NCBI GenBank assembly: GCA_035532275.1
Contig: DATKRG010000295.1
Span: 11,035-75,034, forward strand
Reading direction: 5' to 3'
Length of the DNA: 64,000 nt
DNA from: UBA9676 sp035532275
Lineage (GTDB): Bacteria > Actinomycetota > Actinomycetes > Streptosporangiales > Streptosporangiaceae
Part shown: positions 1-8,718 of the stretch, piece after piece
Layout: each line of letters opens with the position of its first letter
How positions within the stretch are numbered: the first letter of the stretch is position 1
The notes under the pieces: model-generated
Database searches by the model: none
What the model saw: the letters and a program-made list of their open reading frames with translations, nothing else
What the model was told of the DNA's origin: nothing
Translations under genes and position numbers: made by a program

Positions 1-67
1 CGATTCGCGCGGCAGCCATAGCCGAATCCTTTCACCCTCTGCCCCCGGCCGGCTCCAGACATGCCCG

Positions 68-96
68 CGGCCGGGAGAGGGTCGCTCTCCCGGCCG
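68..96 (-). terminator. Hairpin terminator after the YceI gene
   Basis: Perfect 12-bp inverted repeat (CGGCCGGGAGAG at 68-79 and its complement at 85-96) around a 5-nt loop. It lies 38 bp beyond the stop codon of the minus-strand YceI gene. No clear T-tract follows, which is usual for actinobacterial hairpin terminators. The stretch 1-67 shows no gene that I can support. Confidence 0.7.
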
Positions 97-134
97 TGCA
101 GGGATGGTGCGGCGGTGGTGCGGTGTGTGCCAGG

Positions 135-698
135 TCAGGCCTGGAGCACAGCCTCGATCTCCAGCTGGATGGTCACCTTGTCGCTGACGACGACACCGCC
201 GCCCTCGATGGCCGCGTTCCAGTTGACGCCGAAGTCGCTCCGGCTGATCTCGCCGGTGGCCGTGAAGCCGGCCCGGGTGCCGCCGTAGGCGTCCGGCCCG
301 AACCCGTTCAGCTCCAGGGTCAGCGGCACGTCCTTGGTGACGCCCTTGAGGGTGAGCTTGCCGTCCACGACATAGCCGTCGCCGGCGTGCCGCAGGCCGG
401 TGGAGCGGTAGGTCATCGTGGGGTAGGTGTCGGTCTCGAAGAAGTCGGCCGACCGGATGTGCGCGTCACGCTGGTCGTTGCCGGTGGTGATCGAGGTCAG
501 GTCGATATCGGCGGTCACCGAGGAGCCCAGCGGGTCCGGGGCGGTGACGATCTCACCGGAGAAGGCCGTGAACTTGCCGCGGACCTTGCTCACCATCATG
601 TGCCGGACGGTGAAGCCGACCTCCGAGTGCACCGGGTCGATGCTCCAGCTGCCTGCGGTGTAGGCGGGGACCGTGGTCAGGGTGTGGGTGGCAGTCAT
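135..698 (-). CDS. YceI-family lipid-binding-like protein
   Basis: 187-aa protein of the YceI family, a lipocalin-like beta-barrel that in characterised members binds isoprenoid-type lipids; the ligand here is unknown. The N-terminal core W-S-I-D-P-V-H-S-E-V-G-F (about residues 18-29) and the D-x-x-D-x-x-x-I pattern are typical. No signal peptide is visible, so it is probably cytoplasmic. The start is the ATG at 698, preceded by GGAAGG/GGGAG-type Shine-Dalgarno sequence; an upstream in-frame TTG at 734 lies inside the operator palindrome and is unlikely. It is divergent from the MarR regulator at 796, which suggests regulation by that protein. Confidence 0.9.
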   Translation of the reverse strand: MTATHTLTTVPAYTAGSWSIDPVHSEVGFTVRHMMVSKVRGKFTAFSGEIVTAPDPLGSSVTADIDLTSITTGNDQRDAHIRSADFFETDTYPTMTYRSTGLRHAGDGYVVDGKLTLKGVTKDVPLTLELNGFGPDAYGGTRAGFTATGEISRSDFGVNWNAAIEGGGVVVSDKVTIQLEIEAVLQA

Positions 699-718
699 GC
701 TCCCGTTCCTTCCTTCAT

Positions 719-763
719 TTGATTGAGTAATCAACGACTATCACTGAGCGACAACGATGTCAA
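719..763 (-). promoter_or_regulatory. YceI promoter with perfect palindromic operator
   Basis: On the minus strand a TTGACA -35 (758-763) is followed after 17 bp by TAGTCG (735-740). Immediately downstream lies the perfect inverted repeat TTGATT-GAGT-AATCAA (719-734), which would cover the transcription start. A second pair, TGAGCG (745-750) and CGCTCA (765-770), flanks the promoter core. Such short A/T-rich palindromes between a MarR gene and its divergent target are typical MarR operators. The assignment to this MarR protein is inference. Confidence 0.6.
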
Positions 764-795
764 ACGCTCAACTATTTCCGGGCTATACTGAGCGG

Positions 796-1317
796 GTGGA
801 TACATCGGGCACCCGGTGGCTGTCAGCCGACGAGCAGGTGACCTGGCGCGCCTTCGTCGGCTCCTGCCACGCGTTCTTCGCGGCCATCGACACTCAGCTG
901 CAGCGCGACGCCGGGATGCCGCTCGCCTACTACGAGATCCTGGTGCGGCTGTCCGAGGCACCGGACCGCCAGCTGCGGATGACGCAGCTGGCCGAGGCCA
1001 CGGCAGCGAGCAAGAGCCGGGCCTCCCACGCGGTCGCCCGGCTGGAGGAGCGCGGCTGGGTCCGGCGCCGTGACTGCCCGACCGACCGGCGGGGGCAGCT
1101 CGCCGAGCTCACCGACGAGGGGTACGCGGTCCTGGCGGCGGCGGCACCCGGCCACGTCGAGCAGGTCCGGCGGACCCTGTTCGATCCCCTCACCCCCGAG
1201 CAGGTCCAGCAGGTGACGGTCATCAGCACCGCCATCATGGCAGCCGTGGGCAGCCCGCAGCCCTGCGAGCCGCCCTGCGAGGAGGACGGTGCGAGCTGCC
1301 CGGTGCCGGCACCCTAG
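796..1317 (+). CDS. MarR-family transcriptional regulator
   Basis: Winged-helix MarR regulator of 173 aa from the GTG at 796. The wHTH core runs from L-R-M-T-Q-L-A-E through S-K-S-R-A-S-H-A-V-A-R-L-E-E-R-G-W-V to the basic wing R-R-D-C-P-T-D-R-R-G. The tail is cysteine-rich (three or four Cys in the last 20 residues), which may hint at redox or metal sensing. I prefer GTG 796 because TATACT (784-789) sits 6 nt upstream, as in leaderless actinobacterial genes, and no Shine-Dalgarno precedes the upstream ATG at 757, which would add 13 residues. It probably controls itself and the divergent YceI gene. Confidence 0.88.
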   Translation: MDTSGTRWLSADEQVTWRAFVGSCHAFFAAIDTQLQRDAGMPLAYYEILVRLSEAPDRQLRMTQLAEATAASKSRASHAVARLEERGWVRRRDCPTDRRGQLAELTDEGYAVLAAAAPGHVEQVRRTLFDPLTPEQVQQVTVISTAIMAAVGSPQPCEPPCEEDGASCPVPAP

Positions 1318-1327
1318 GATCGGCATC

Positions 1328-2311
1328 ATGGAGCAGCGGATACTTGGCAGGACCGGGCGGGCGGTGTCCGTGGTGGGCCTGGGCACCTGGCAGCTGGGCG
1401 CCGACTGGGGCCACGTGGACGAGCGCGAGGCGCTGGCCATCCTGGAGGCAGCGTCCTCGTCCGGGGTGACCTTCCTCGATACCGCCGACGTCTACGGCGA
1501 CGGCCGCAGCGAGCAGCTCATCGGGCGGTTCCTGGCCAGCGGCAGCGCCCCGCCGGTCACGGTCGCCACCAAGATGGGCCGCCGGGTGGCGCAGGATCCG
1601 GCCCTGTTCACGCTGGCCAACTTCCGCGCCTGGACCGACCGGTCACGGGCCAACCTGGGCGTGGACGTGCTCGACCTGGTGCAGCTGCACTGCCCACCGG
1701 GGCCCGTGTACGCCAGCGACGCGGTGTACGACGCACTCGACACGCTGGTGGCCGAGCAGCGGATCGCCGCCTACGGCGTCAGCGTGGAGACCTGCGACGA
1801 GGCGCTGACCGCGATCCGCCGGCCGGGAACGGCGAGCGTGCAGATCATCCTGAACGCGTTCCGGCGCAAGCCCCTGGAGCGGGTGCTGCCAGCCGCCGCG
1901 GCAGCCGGTGTCGGCATCATCGCCCGGGTGCCGCTCGCGTCCGGGCTGCTGTCCGGCAAGTTCGGCCACGACGCCACGTTCGCCGCTGACGACCACCGTG
2001 CCTACAACCGCCACGGCGAGGCGTTCGACGTCGGCGAGACCTTCGCGGGCGTCGACTTCGACACCGGGGTGGACGCGGCGCGCGCGTTCGCCACGATCAT
2101 CCCCGCCGGGGTGCCGCCAGCGCAGGCGGCCCTGCGCTGGGTCATCGACCAGCCCGGCGTCACCACGGTCATCCCCGGGGCCAGCAGCCCCGGCCAGGCC
2201 AGCCAGAACGCCGCCGCCGCCAGCCTGCCCGCGCTGGCCGGGGCCGAGCTCGCCGCCATCGAGGACCTGTACGACCAGCGCATCCGGGCCCAGGTCCACC
2301 ACCGGTGGTGA
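1328..2311 (+). CDS. Aldo/keto reductase
   Basis: NAD(P)H-dependent aldo/keto reductase of 327 aa, (beta/alpha)8 barrel. The tetrad is visible: Asp and Tyr in F-L-D-T-A-D-V-Y-G-D-G-R-S-E, Lys in V-A-T-K-M-G, His in V-Q-L-H-C-P. The C-terminal nucleotide-binding segment V-T-T-V-I-P-G-A-S-S-P is also present. The substrate cannot be deduced; the YdjG/YghZ-like general oxidoreductase group fits. The start is ATG 1328: TAGGAT (1315-1320), which overlaps the stop of the MarR gene, lies exactly 7 nt upstream, so this looks leaderless. A promoter inside the end of the MarR gene means the gene can be expressed independently. Confidence 0.92.
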   Translation: MEQRILGRTGRAVSVVGLGTWQLGADWGHVDEREALAILEAASSSGVTFLDTADVYGDGRSEQLIGRFLASGSAPPVTVATKMGRRVAQDPALFTLANFRAWTDRSRANLGVDVLDLVQLHCPPGPVYASDAVYDALDTLVAEQRIAAYGVSVETCDEALTAIRRPGTASVQIILNAFRRKPLERVLPAAAAAGVGIIARVPLASGLLSGKFGHDATFAADDHRAYNRHGEAFDVGETFAGVDFDTGVDAARAFATIIPAGVPPAQAALRWVIDQPGVTTVIPGASSPGQASQNAAAASLPALAGAELAAIEDLYDQRIRAQVHHRW

Positions 2312-2351
2312 CGGCCGGGACTCCCCGCCCATCGCCTATCGTCGGTAGACC

Positions 2352-3251
2352 ATGAAGCTGCACGGGCGCCGCCGCCGCACCGCGGATCCCGGGCCGCAGC
2401 CCGAGCCTCTGGCCCGCCGGGAGGCACGGCAGTACGCGGCCTGGTTCCGCGCGCTGGCCGACCCGACCCGGATCCAGATCGTGTCGGTGCTCGCCCGGGC
2501 CGACGGCCCGGTCAATGTCGGCGAGATCGTGGCGGCCACCGCCGTCAGCCAGTCCACCGTGTCGCAGCACCTGAAGGTGCTGGCCGAGGTCAGGTTCGTG
2601 CTCGCCGAACGCCGTGGCACGGCCCGCTACTACCGTCTCAACGACGCCTGCGTGGAGAGCTTCCCGACCGCGGCAGATCTTGTCGCCGGGAAGACGCCAC
2701 CCGCCCCGGCCGGGCAGTCCCCGGTCCCGCCCGGGCCGCACGACGCGCCCGCCGGGGTCACCATCCGGCCCATGACGGCCGCGGACGGGCCTCAGGTGCT
2801 CGCCATCTACCAGGCGGGCCTGGACTCCGGTGCGGCCAGCTTCGAGACGCAGGCGCCCAGCTGGGAAGCCTTCGACGCCAGCAGGCTGCCGGCCCACCGG
2901 CACGTCGCGGTGGCCGGCAGCGGCGAGGTGCTCGGCTGGGCCGCGGTGTCCCACGTCTCTGACCGGTGCGTGTACCAGGGCGTCGTCGAGCACTCGGTCT
3001 ATGTCGCCCCGCCCGCCCGCCAGCGCGGGGTCGGGGTGGCCCTGCTCGCCGCCCTGATCAGCTCCACCGAGGCGGCGGGCATCTGGACCATCCAGTCCGG
3101 CATCTTCCCCGCGAACACCGCCAGCCTGCGCCTGCACGAGCAGGCCGGGTTCCGGGTCGTCGGCACCCGCCAGCGGGTCGGCAGCCACCACGGCCGCTGG
3201 CGCGACGTGATCCTCATGGAGCGCCGCAGCACGACCGCCGGCCAGGACTAA
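2352..3251 (+). CDS. ArsR-type HTH fused to a PAT/ArsN-like GNAT acetyltransferase
   Basis: 299-aa two-domain protein. Residues about 20-100 form an ArsR/SmtB winged helix (R-A-L-A-D-P-T-R-I-Q-I-V-S-V-L, then S-Q-S-T-V-S-Q-H-L-K-V-L). Residues about 135-295 form a GNAT domain of the phosphinothricin/arsinothricin N-acetyltransferase type (V-T-I-R-P-M-T-A-A-D-G, the Q-R-G-V-G-V-A-L acetyl-CoA loop, N-T-A-S-L-R-L-H-E-Q-A-G-F). The ELCVCDL metal site of classic ArsR is absent (V-N-V-G-E-I-V instead). A likely role is detoxification of a glutamate-analogue antibiotic with built-in regulation; this is inference. TATCGT (2337-2342) lies 9 nt before the ATG and there is no Shine-Dalgarno, so translation may be near-leaderless. 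The two domains are in one frame with no stop between them. Confidence 0.88.
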   Translation: MKLHGRRRRTADPGPQPEPLARREARQYAAWFRALADPTRIQIVSVLARADGPVNVGEIVAATAVSQSTVSQHLKVLAEVRFVLAERRGTARYYRLNDACVESFPTAADLVAGKTPPAPAGQSPVPPGPHDAPAGVTIRPMTAADGPQVLAIYQAGLDSGAASFETQAPSWEAFDASRLPAHRHVAVAGSGEVLGWAAVSHVSDRCVYQGVVEHSVYVAPPARQRGVGVALLAALISSTEAAGIWTIQSGIFPANTASLRLHEQAGFRVVGTRQRVGSHHGRWRDVILMERRSTTAGQD

Positions 3252-3275
3252 CCAGCCAGGACTAACCAGCCAGGA

Positions 3276-3282
<7 letters not shown>
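3241..3282. repeat. 14-bp tandem repeat x3 holding both convergent stop codons
   Basis: Three copies of GCCAGGACTAACCA at 3241-3254, 3255-3268 and 3269-3282 (last base differs). The first copy contains the TAA of the ArsR-GNAT gene (3249-3251). The third contains the TAG of the convergent PLP-enzyme gene (3276-3278). Confidence 0.95.
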
Positions 3283-4466
<1,184 letters not shown>

Positions 4467-4652
4467 GACTCTGCCTGGTCGCCACCACGGGCGGAAGCCG
4501 GCCCCCGGGCAGCCAGGACGCCCCGCGCAGCGGCTGCCGGGCGGCGCGCGGCCCGGCGCGCCTGGCCCGCAATCCTGTGCATTTCCCGCCAAGGCCGGTG
4601 CCCGGCTTGCTACGTTGACCCTGGCCGGTCACGGTCAGCTGAGGGGGGGACC

Positions 4653-5417
4653 ATGGCTACGGGGTTCGGGAGCCGTCACGGCAGGAACCAGCCGGGCCCA
4701 GACAGCGAGCCCGCCGGGATCGGCCAGTGGCTCGCGCCGCTGGCCAGGCACCGCTGGTACTCGGCGATCGGTGCCACCACCGCGCTCGCGCTGATCGGCG
4801 GCGGAACCGCGCTCTGGCTGTCCTCCTCGCCCGGCCAGCCCGTCCACCAGCTCGCCGCCGACTGCGGCCTGGTCAACTGCGGCGCCCCGCTGCCGGTCCC
4901 GGTGGCCACCACCTCCCCGCAGATCCACATCAGCAGGTCCCGGCCGCGCCACCGCCGCAAGTCCGCCTCGCCCTCCCCCTCGGCCAGCAAGAAGTCGCAG
5001 CCGAAGCCCACGCATTCGGCCGGCCCGACGGTCAGGCCGTCACCCACGCCGCCGACCCCGCCGCCACCGCCGCCCCCACCCCACGTGACCGTGACCTACT
5101 CGCCGAGCGACCACCATCACTGGGGTGGTTTCCAGGGCCAGCTGACGATCGTCAACCACAGCAGCCAGACGGTCTCCGGCTGGAACGTCCAGCTCGCGTT
5201 CCCCGGCGACGCCGTGCAGTGGGTCGGCTACCCGGGCGGCTGGAACGGGACCCCGTTCAGCAACTGGCAGTTCAGCGGGGGCACGCTGACCATGACCGCG
5301 AACAGGGGCGGCGAGGCGCTCGGCCCTGGCGGGTCCCAGACGATCACCATCGAGGGCCAGGGCGGCACGAGCTCGCCGAGTGGCTGCACCTTCAACGGTG
5401 CCGCCTGCAAGTCCTAG
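4653..5417 (+). CDS. Membrane-anchored protein with C-terminal CBM2 cellulose-binding domain
   Basis: 254-aa protein with an N-terminal cytoplasmic stretch of about 35 residues, one transmembrane helix (W-Y-S-A-I-G-A-T-T-A-L-A-L-I-G-G, about 36-58), a basic Ser/Pro/Thr linker ending in poly-proline (about 90-145) and a CBM2 beta-sandwich (about 147-240; W-N-V-Q-L-A-F-P, G-W-N-G-T-P-F-S-N-W). Cysteines near the domain end could form a disulfide. There is no catalytic domain, so it displays a polysaccharide-binding module outside the cell rather than hydrolysing. The start is the ATG after GAGGGGGGGA; TACGTT at 4611-4616 may be the -10. Confidence 0.85.
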   Translation: MATGFGSRHGRNQPGPDSEPAGIGQWLAPLARHRWYSAIGATTALALIGGGTALWLSSSPGQPVHQLAADCGLVNCGAPLPVPVATTSPQIHISRSRPRHRRKSASPSPSASKKSQPKPTHSAGPTVRPSPTPPTPPPPPPPPHVTVTYSPSDHHHWGGFQGQLTIVNHSSQTVSGWNVQLAFPGDAVQWVGYPGGWNGTPFSNWQFSGGTLTMTANRGGEALGPGGSQTITIEGQGGTSSPSGCTFNGAACKS

Positions 5418-5446
5418 GGACAGCCGGCGCCTAGGGACAGCCGGCC
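5413..5446. repeat. 17-bp tandem duplication across the CBM2 stop codon
   Basis: CCTAGGGACAGCCGGC(G/C) occurs at 5413-5429 and 5430-5446. The first copy contains the TAG stop (5415-5417). A weaker repeat of about 25 bp (GGGTCA-C/T-GCC...GGCGGCT) follows up to the CtaG stop at 5475. Confidence 0.9.
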
Positions 5447-5474
5447 GGGTCACGCCAGAGGGATGGCGGCTGGG

Positions 5475-6410
5475 TCATGCCTCGGCTGGCGGCTCGGGCG
5501 GGCTCACTGACGGGCGCCGGCCACCCCCGGCCCAGCCGAGCCGGGACGGGTTCCGGGAGAGCATCTTCTCCAGCGCCGCACCCATGCTGCCGTCCTGCTC
5601 GATCATGCGGCGGATCACCCAGATCAGGGCCGGGATGGCCCACAGGTCCCCGCACACCCACAAGATCGCGGCGCCGATCTGCTGATCGCTGAACGGCGGC
5701 AGGGTCACTCCCCGGATGTGGCCGTACACCGGGTACCAGGAGACCTGGGTGAGGATGCTCATCGACATCGCCAGCACCCACATCACCACGTTCGTCGCGA
5801 TCAGCGCGACCGCCTGGGACGACAGCGGCATCCGCTGCCGGAACGGCGGCGAGGGGATGAGCTGGAGCCAGAACAGCACCCCGGCGGCGAAGAAACTGCC
5901 GTGCATCAGCCAGATATGCACCGCCTGGTTGTTCGCGCCCAGGTCGAACAGCACCGGCACGTGCCAGGCGATCATCACGGCGCTGAACAGCACCACCGCC
6001 ACCACCGGGCGGAGCAGGAACGTGCCGACCGCCCGCAGCGGCCGGGACCAGCCGCCGCGCATCACGCCCCGGGTGACCGCCCGGCCGGAGCGCCCGGGCA
6101 GCCCGTCGAGCAGCGGCTGCCACGGCGCACCGGCCACCACCAGCGTCGGTGCCGCGAACATCAGCAGCAGGTGCTGGAACATGTGCACGAAGAAGTAGTC
6201 GTCGGCCCAGTAGTCCACCGGTGACATCACCGACAGCAGCAGCACGGCCAGCCCGCCGTAGAACCACCACGACCGGCGGCGCCGCTGGCGGGTGCGTTCT
6301 GGCCGCGACCGCCGTGCCAGCCGCGCCAGCCCGATCTCGTGCCAGACCACCACGGCCGCGACCACGATCAGGAACGGGTCGAACGACCAGTGATCAACGA
6401 GATAGTTCAT
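5475..6410 (-). CDS. ctaG: CtaG-family (caa3-type) cytochrome c oxidase assembly protein
   Basis: 311-aa integral membrane protein of the Bacillus-type caa3_CtaG family, linked to cytochrome c oxidase biogenesis and copper delivery. It is distinct from Cox11. Several transmembrane helices are visible, with the conserved F-F-V-H-M-F-Q-H-L-L-L-M and A-W-H-V-P-V-L-F segments whose histidines are candidate copper ligands, and Q-A-V-H-I-W-L-M-H. The C-terminal 40 residues are polar and probably cytoplasmic. No Shine-Dalgarno precedes the ATG; a TATAAA-like -10 lies 10 nt upstream. It stands alone, with no cta structural genes nearby. Confidence 0.88.
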   Translation of the reverse strand: MNYLVDHWSFDPFLIVVAAVVVWHEIGLARLARRSRPERTRQRRRRSWWFYGGLAVLLLSVMSPVDYWADDYFFVHMFQHLLLMFAAPTLVVAGAPWQPLLDGLPGRSGRAVTRGVMRGGWSRPLRAVGTFLLRPVVAVVLFSAVMIAWHVPVLFDLGANNQAVHIWLMHGSFFAAGVLFWLQLIPSPPFRQRMPLSSQAVALIATNVVMWVLAMSMSILTQVSWYPVYGHIRGVTLPPFSDQQIGAAILWVCGDLWAIPALIWVIRRMIEQDGSMGAALEKMLSRNPSRLGWAGGGRRPSVSPPEPPAEA

Positions 6411-6751
6411 ACGACATCACTTTATAGACGAAACGAATAACCGGGGTGACCCACCGGCCTGGACGCTGCTCCCTGGCCCGGCCAGGCTAACCGCGCCTGC
6501 CAGGCCCCCCGGCTGGGCCGTCCGGGTGGGGTCGCCGGGCGGGGTGGCCCCGGCGATTGCGATCATACGCGCTGGTCCGGCAGGCCCGCGGGTCCTGCCG
6601 CGAAGCGGCTCCGTGCCCGGCCGGCCCTACCCACCTGCCGGGCGCCGAACCCGGCAGCACCCCCCTATAGCCCAATACGGCATTGACCTGCACAATCGAG
6701 AGAACACAGATCTTTCGATCACGGCGCCTGTGCGCCGGGGCTGGAGGCCTG
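6411..6751. other. Divergent intergenic region between ctaG and the protease gene
   Basis: 341 bp without a gene that I can support. It holds the A/T-richer ctaG promoter zone at the left edge (TATAAA on the minus strand near 6422-6427). The right part has TATAGC near 6665 and TTGACC near 6684. The middle is very GC-rich with several inverted GGCCxGG runs but no clear single element. Confidence 0.5.
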
Positions 6752-7630
6752 ATGCGGCCGGGCTGGGCGGGCAGGCGCGGCGGCAGGCACGCGCTCCGGA
6801 AGCGGCGCCGGCCCGGGCCCGCCACCTGGGCGATCAGCACGGCGACGGCCGCCGCCTGCGGCATCTTGCTGATGACCCCGACCGCCAGCGGCGCCGTCCA
6901 CCTGGCCTCACGGCTGGCCGACGCGGCGACCACGCTGTCGGTGCGGGCCACCGACGCCCCGGCCACCCTGACCGACGGCAAGGCGTTCGCCGGGACACCG
7001 GCCGTCGGCGCGCTGTTCACGATCTCCGGCAGCCAGCTGGGCAGGCATTTCTGCTCCGCGAGCGTGGTGGACAGCACGGCCGGGGACCTGGTCATCACCG
7101 CCGCTCACTGTGTCGCCACGATGGACCCCAGCGAGATCGCGTTCGTGCCCGGCTACCACGACGGGCAGACCCCGTACGGGATCTGGGTCACCTCCAAGGT
7201 GCTGGCGGACCATGCCTGGCGGACGTCGCAGAACCCCGACCACGACGTGGCCTTCCTGGTCGTGCACAAGACCGGCGCCAGCACCCGGATCCAGGACGTG
7301 ACCGGCGGCGAGAAGCTGGGCACCGGCTGGCCCGCCCGCGTCTGGGTGCACGTCCTTGGCTACCCGAACGCGACCGAGCGGCCGATCACCTGCCGCAGCG
7401 AGACCAAGCCGTTCGGGGCACACGAGATGGAGTTCGACTGCGGCGGCTACACCGACGGCACCAGCGGCGGCCCGTTCCTGGCCCGGGTGGGCTCCAGCAC
7501 CGGGCAGGGCACTGTCATCGGGGTGATCGGCGGCTTCGAGGAGGGCGGGGACATCGCCTCGGTCTCCTACTCCCCCCGGTTCGGCAGCGCCGTCCAGTCG
7601 CTCTACCAGACAGCGGTCGCCGCCGGCTGA
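6752..7630 (+). CDS. Secreted trypsin-like serine protease
   Basis: 292-aa exported protein of the chymotrypsin/trypsin fold. A very basic N-terminus followed by a hydrophobic stretch (about residues 26-45, ending T-A-S-G-A) is a signal peptide. The triad is visible: His in V-I-T-A-A-H-C-V, Asp in D-H-D-V-A-F-L, Ser in G-T-S-G-G-P-F. Conserved cysteine pairs flank His and Ser (F-C-S-A-S, A-A-H-C, I-T-C-R, F-D-C-G). Substrates are unknown. The start ATG 6752 has GGAGG at 6743-6747. It converges on an aldo/keto reductase with a strong shared hairpin between them. Confidence 0.9.
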   Translation: MRPGWAGRRGGRHALRKRRRPGPATWAISTATAAACGILLMTPTASGAVHLASRLADAATTLSVRATDAPATLTDGKAFAGTPAVGALFTISGSQLGRHFCSASVVDSTAGDLVITAAHCVATMDPSEIAFVPGYHDGQTPYGIWVTSKVLADHAWRTSQNPDHDVAFLVVHKTGASTRIQDVTGGEKLGTGWPARVWVHVLGYPNATERPITCRSETKPFGAHEMEFDCGGYTDGTSGGPFLARVGSSTGQGTVIGVIGGFEEGGDIASVSYSPRFGSAVQSLYQTAVAAG

Positions 7631-7638
7631 CCCGGCTG

Positions 7639-7692
7639 CGTCTCCCGTTCGGTTTCCTGCCCCCTGGGGGGCACACATCCGAACGGGAGACG
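7639..7692. terminator. Bidirectional nested hairpin terminator
   Basis: Perfect 14-bp arms (7639-7652 and 7679-7692, CGTCTCCCGTTCGG and its complement) enclose a second perfect hairpin TGCCCCC-TG-GGGGGCA (7658-7664, 7667-7673). It lies 8 bp after the protease stop and 7 bp after the stop of the convergent reductase. Confidence 0.9.
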
Positions 7693-7699
7693 GATCCGG

Positions 7700-8656
7700 C
7701 TATCCGGCAGTGGATGGAGGCGGGACGATGCGGTCGAGGTCGGCCAGCTGGCCGGCGGACGGGATCCACTCCGAGGCGGCGGCATTCGCCTTCACCTGCT
7801 CGGGCGTGGTCGCCCCGGCGATCACGCAGGCGCAGCCCTCCTGGGCGGCCAGGGCGCCGATGGCCACTTCCAGGATGGTGCGCCCGTGCTCGGCCGCCCA
7901 CCCGATGAGCGCCTCCACCCGGTCCAGCTTGCCGTCGGTCACATAGCCCTCACGGGTGGCCAGCCGGCTCCCGGCCGGCGGCGCCTGCCCCCGCCGGACC
8001 TTCCCGGTGAGCAGGCCGTTCGCGAGCGGGAAGTAGGGCAGCACGCCGAGCCCGAAGTGCCGGGCTGCGGGCAGCACCTCCGCCTCGGCCTCCCGTTCCA
8101 GCAGCGACCAGTGGTTCTGTGCGGAGACGAACGGCACGCTGCCCGTGGCGCGGGCGATGTGCACGGCGTCCGCGATCTGCCAGCCGGTGAGGTTCGAGTG
8201 GCCAAGGTAGCGGACCTTGCCCTCGGCGACGAGCTCGGTCAGTGCGGCCAGGGTCTCCGCGACCGGGGTGACCGGGTCCGGGGTGTGCAGCTGGTACAGG
8301 TCGAGGTAGTCGGTCCGGAGCCGGCGCAGCGACCGCTCCACCGCACGCCGGATGTAGGACCGGCCGCCCTTGGCGCCCGCTGCCGCGCCGTAGCCCATGT
8401 CGTATCCCTGGTGGCCGAACTTGGTGGCCAGCACCACCTGGTCCCGGCGCCCGGCGAGCGCCTCGCCGAGCAGCTCTTCCGAGGCGCCGCCGTCACCGTA
8501 GATGTCGGCGGTGTCGAACAAGGTGATGCCAGCGTCGATCGCCGCGTCCACGACCGCCCTGGTGCCCGCCAGGTCGACCCGGCGCCCGAAGTTGTTGCAG
8601 CCCAGCCCGGTGACCGACACCATCAGCCCGGAACCACCCAGCGACCTGTAGCGCAT
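7700..8656 (-). CDS. Aldo/keto reductase
   Basis: 318-aa NAD(P)H-dependent aldo/keto reductase. The catalytic residues are seen in L-F-D-T-A-D-I-Y-G-D-G (Asp, Tyr), L-A-T-K-F-G (Lys) and Y-Q-L-H-T-P-D (His). The cofactor segment A-C-V-I-A-G-A-T-T-P-E is near the C-terminus. It resembles the YdhF/PhnI-type general oxidoreductases and its physiological substrate is unknown. The start ATG 8656 is preceded by GGAGGA with 7-8 nt spacing, better than the in-frame codon 15 nt upstream. It follows bioA on the same strand after a 62-bp gap and probably has its own promoter there. It is only moderately similar to the reductase at 1328. Confidence 0.92.
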   Translation of the reverse strand: MRYRSLGGSGLMVSVTGLGCNNFGRRVDLAGTRAVVDAAIDAGITLFDTADIYGDGGASEELLGEALAGRRDQVVLATKFGHQGYDMGYGAAAGAKGGRSYIRRAVERSLRRLRTDYLDLYQLHTPDPVTPVAETLAALTELVAEGKVRYLGHSNLTGWQIADAVHIARATGSVPFVSAQNHWSLLEREAEAEVLPAARHFGLGVLPYFPLANGLLTGKVRRGQAPPAGSRLATREGYVTDGKLDRVEALIGWAAEHGRTILEVAIGALAAQEGCACVIAGATTPEQVKANAAASEWIPSAGQLADLDRIVPPPSTAG

Positions 8657-8718
8657 TGACCCGTCCTCCACCGCTGTCCGTCATGATCGGGAACGATGCT
8701 ACGGGACGGGCCGCGGCG

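Noticed and set aside
699..734. TTG at 734 as the YceI start
   Set aside because: Lies inside the palindromic operator, and ATG 698 has a good Shine-Dalgarno.
7700..8656. Second aldo/keto reductase as a recent duplicate of the one at 1328
   Set aside because: The two share only family motifs and differ throughout.
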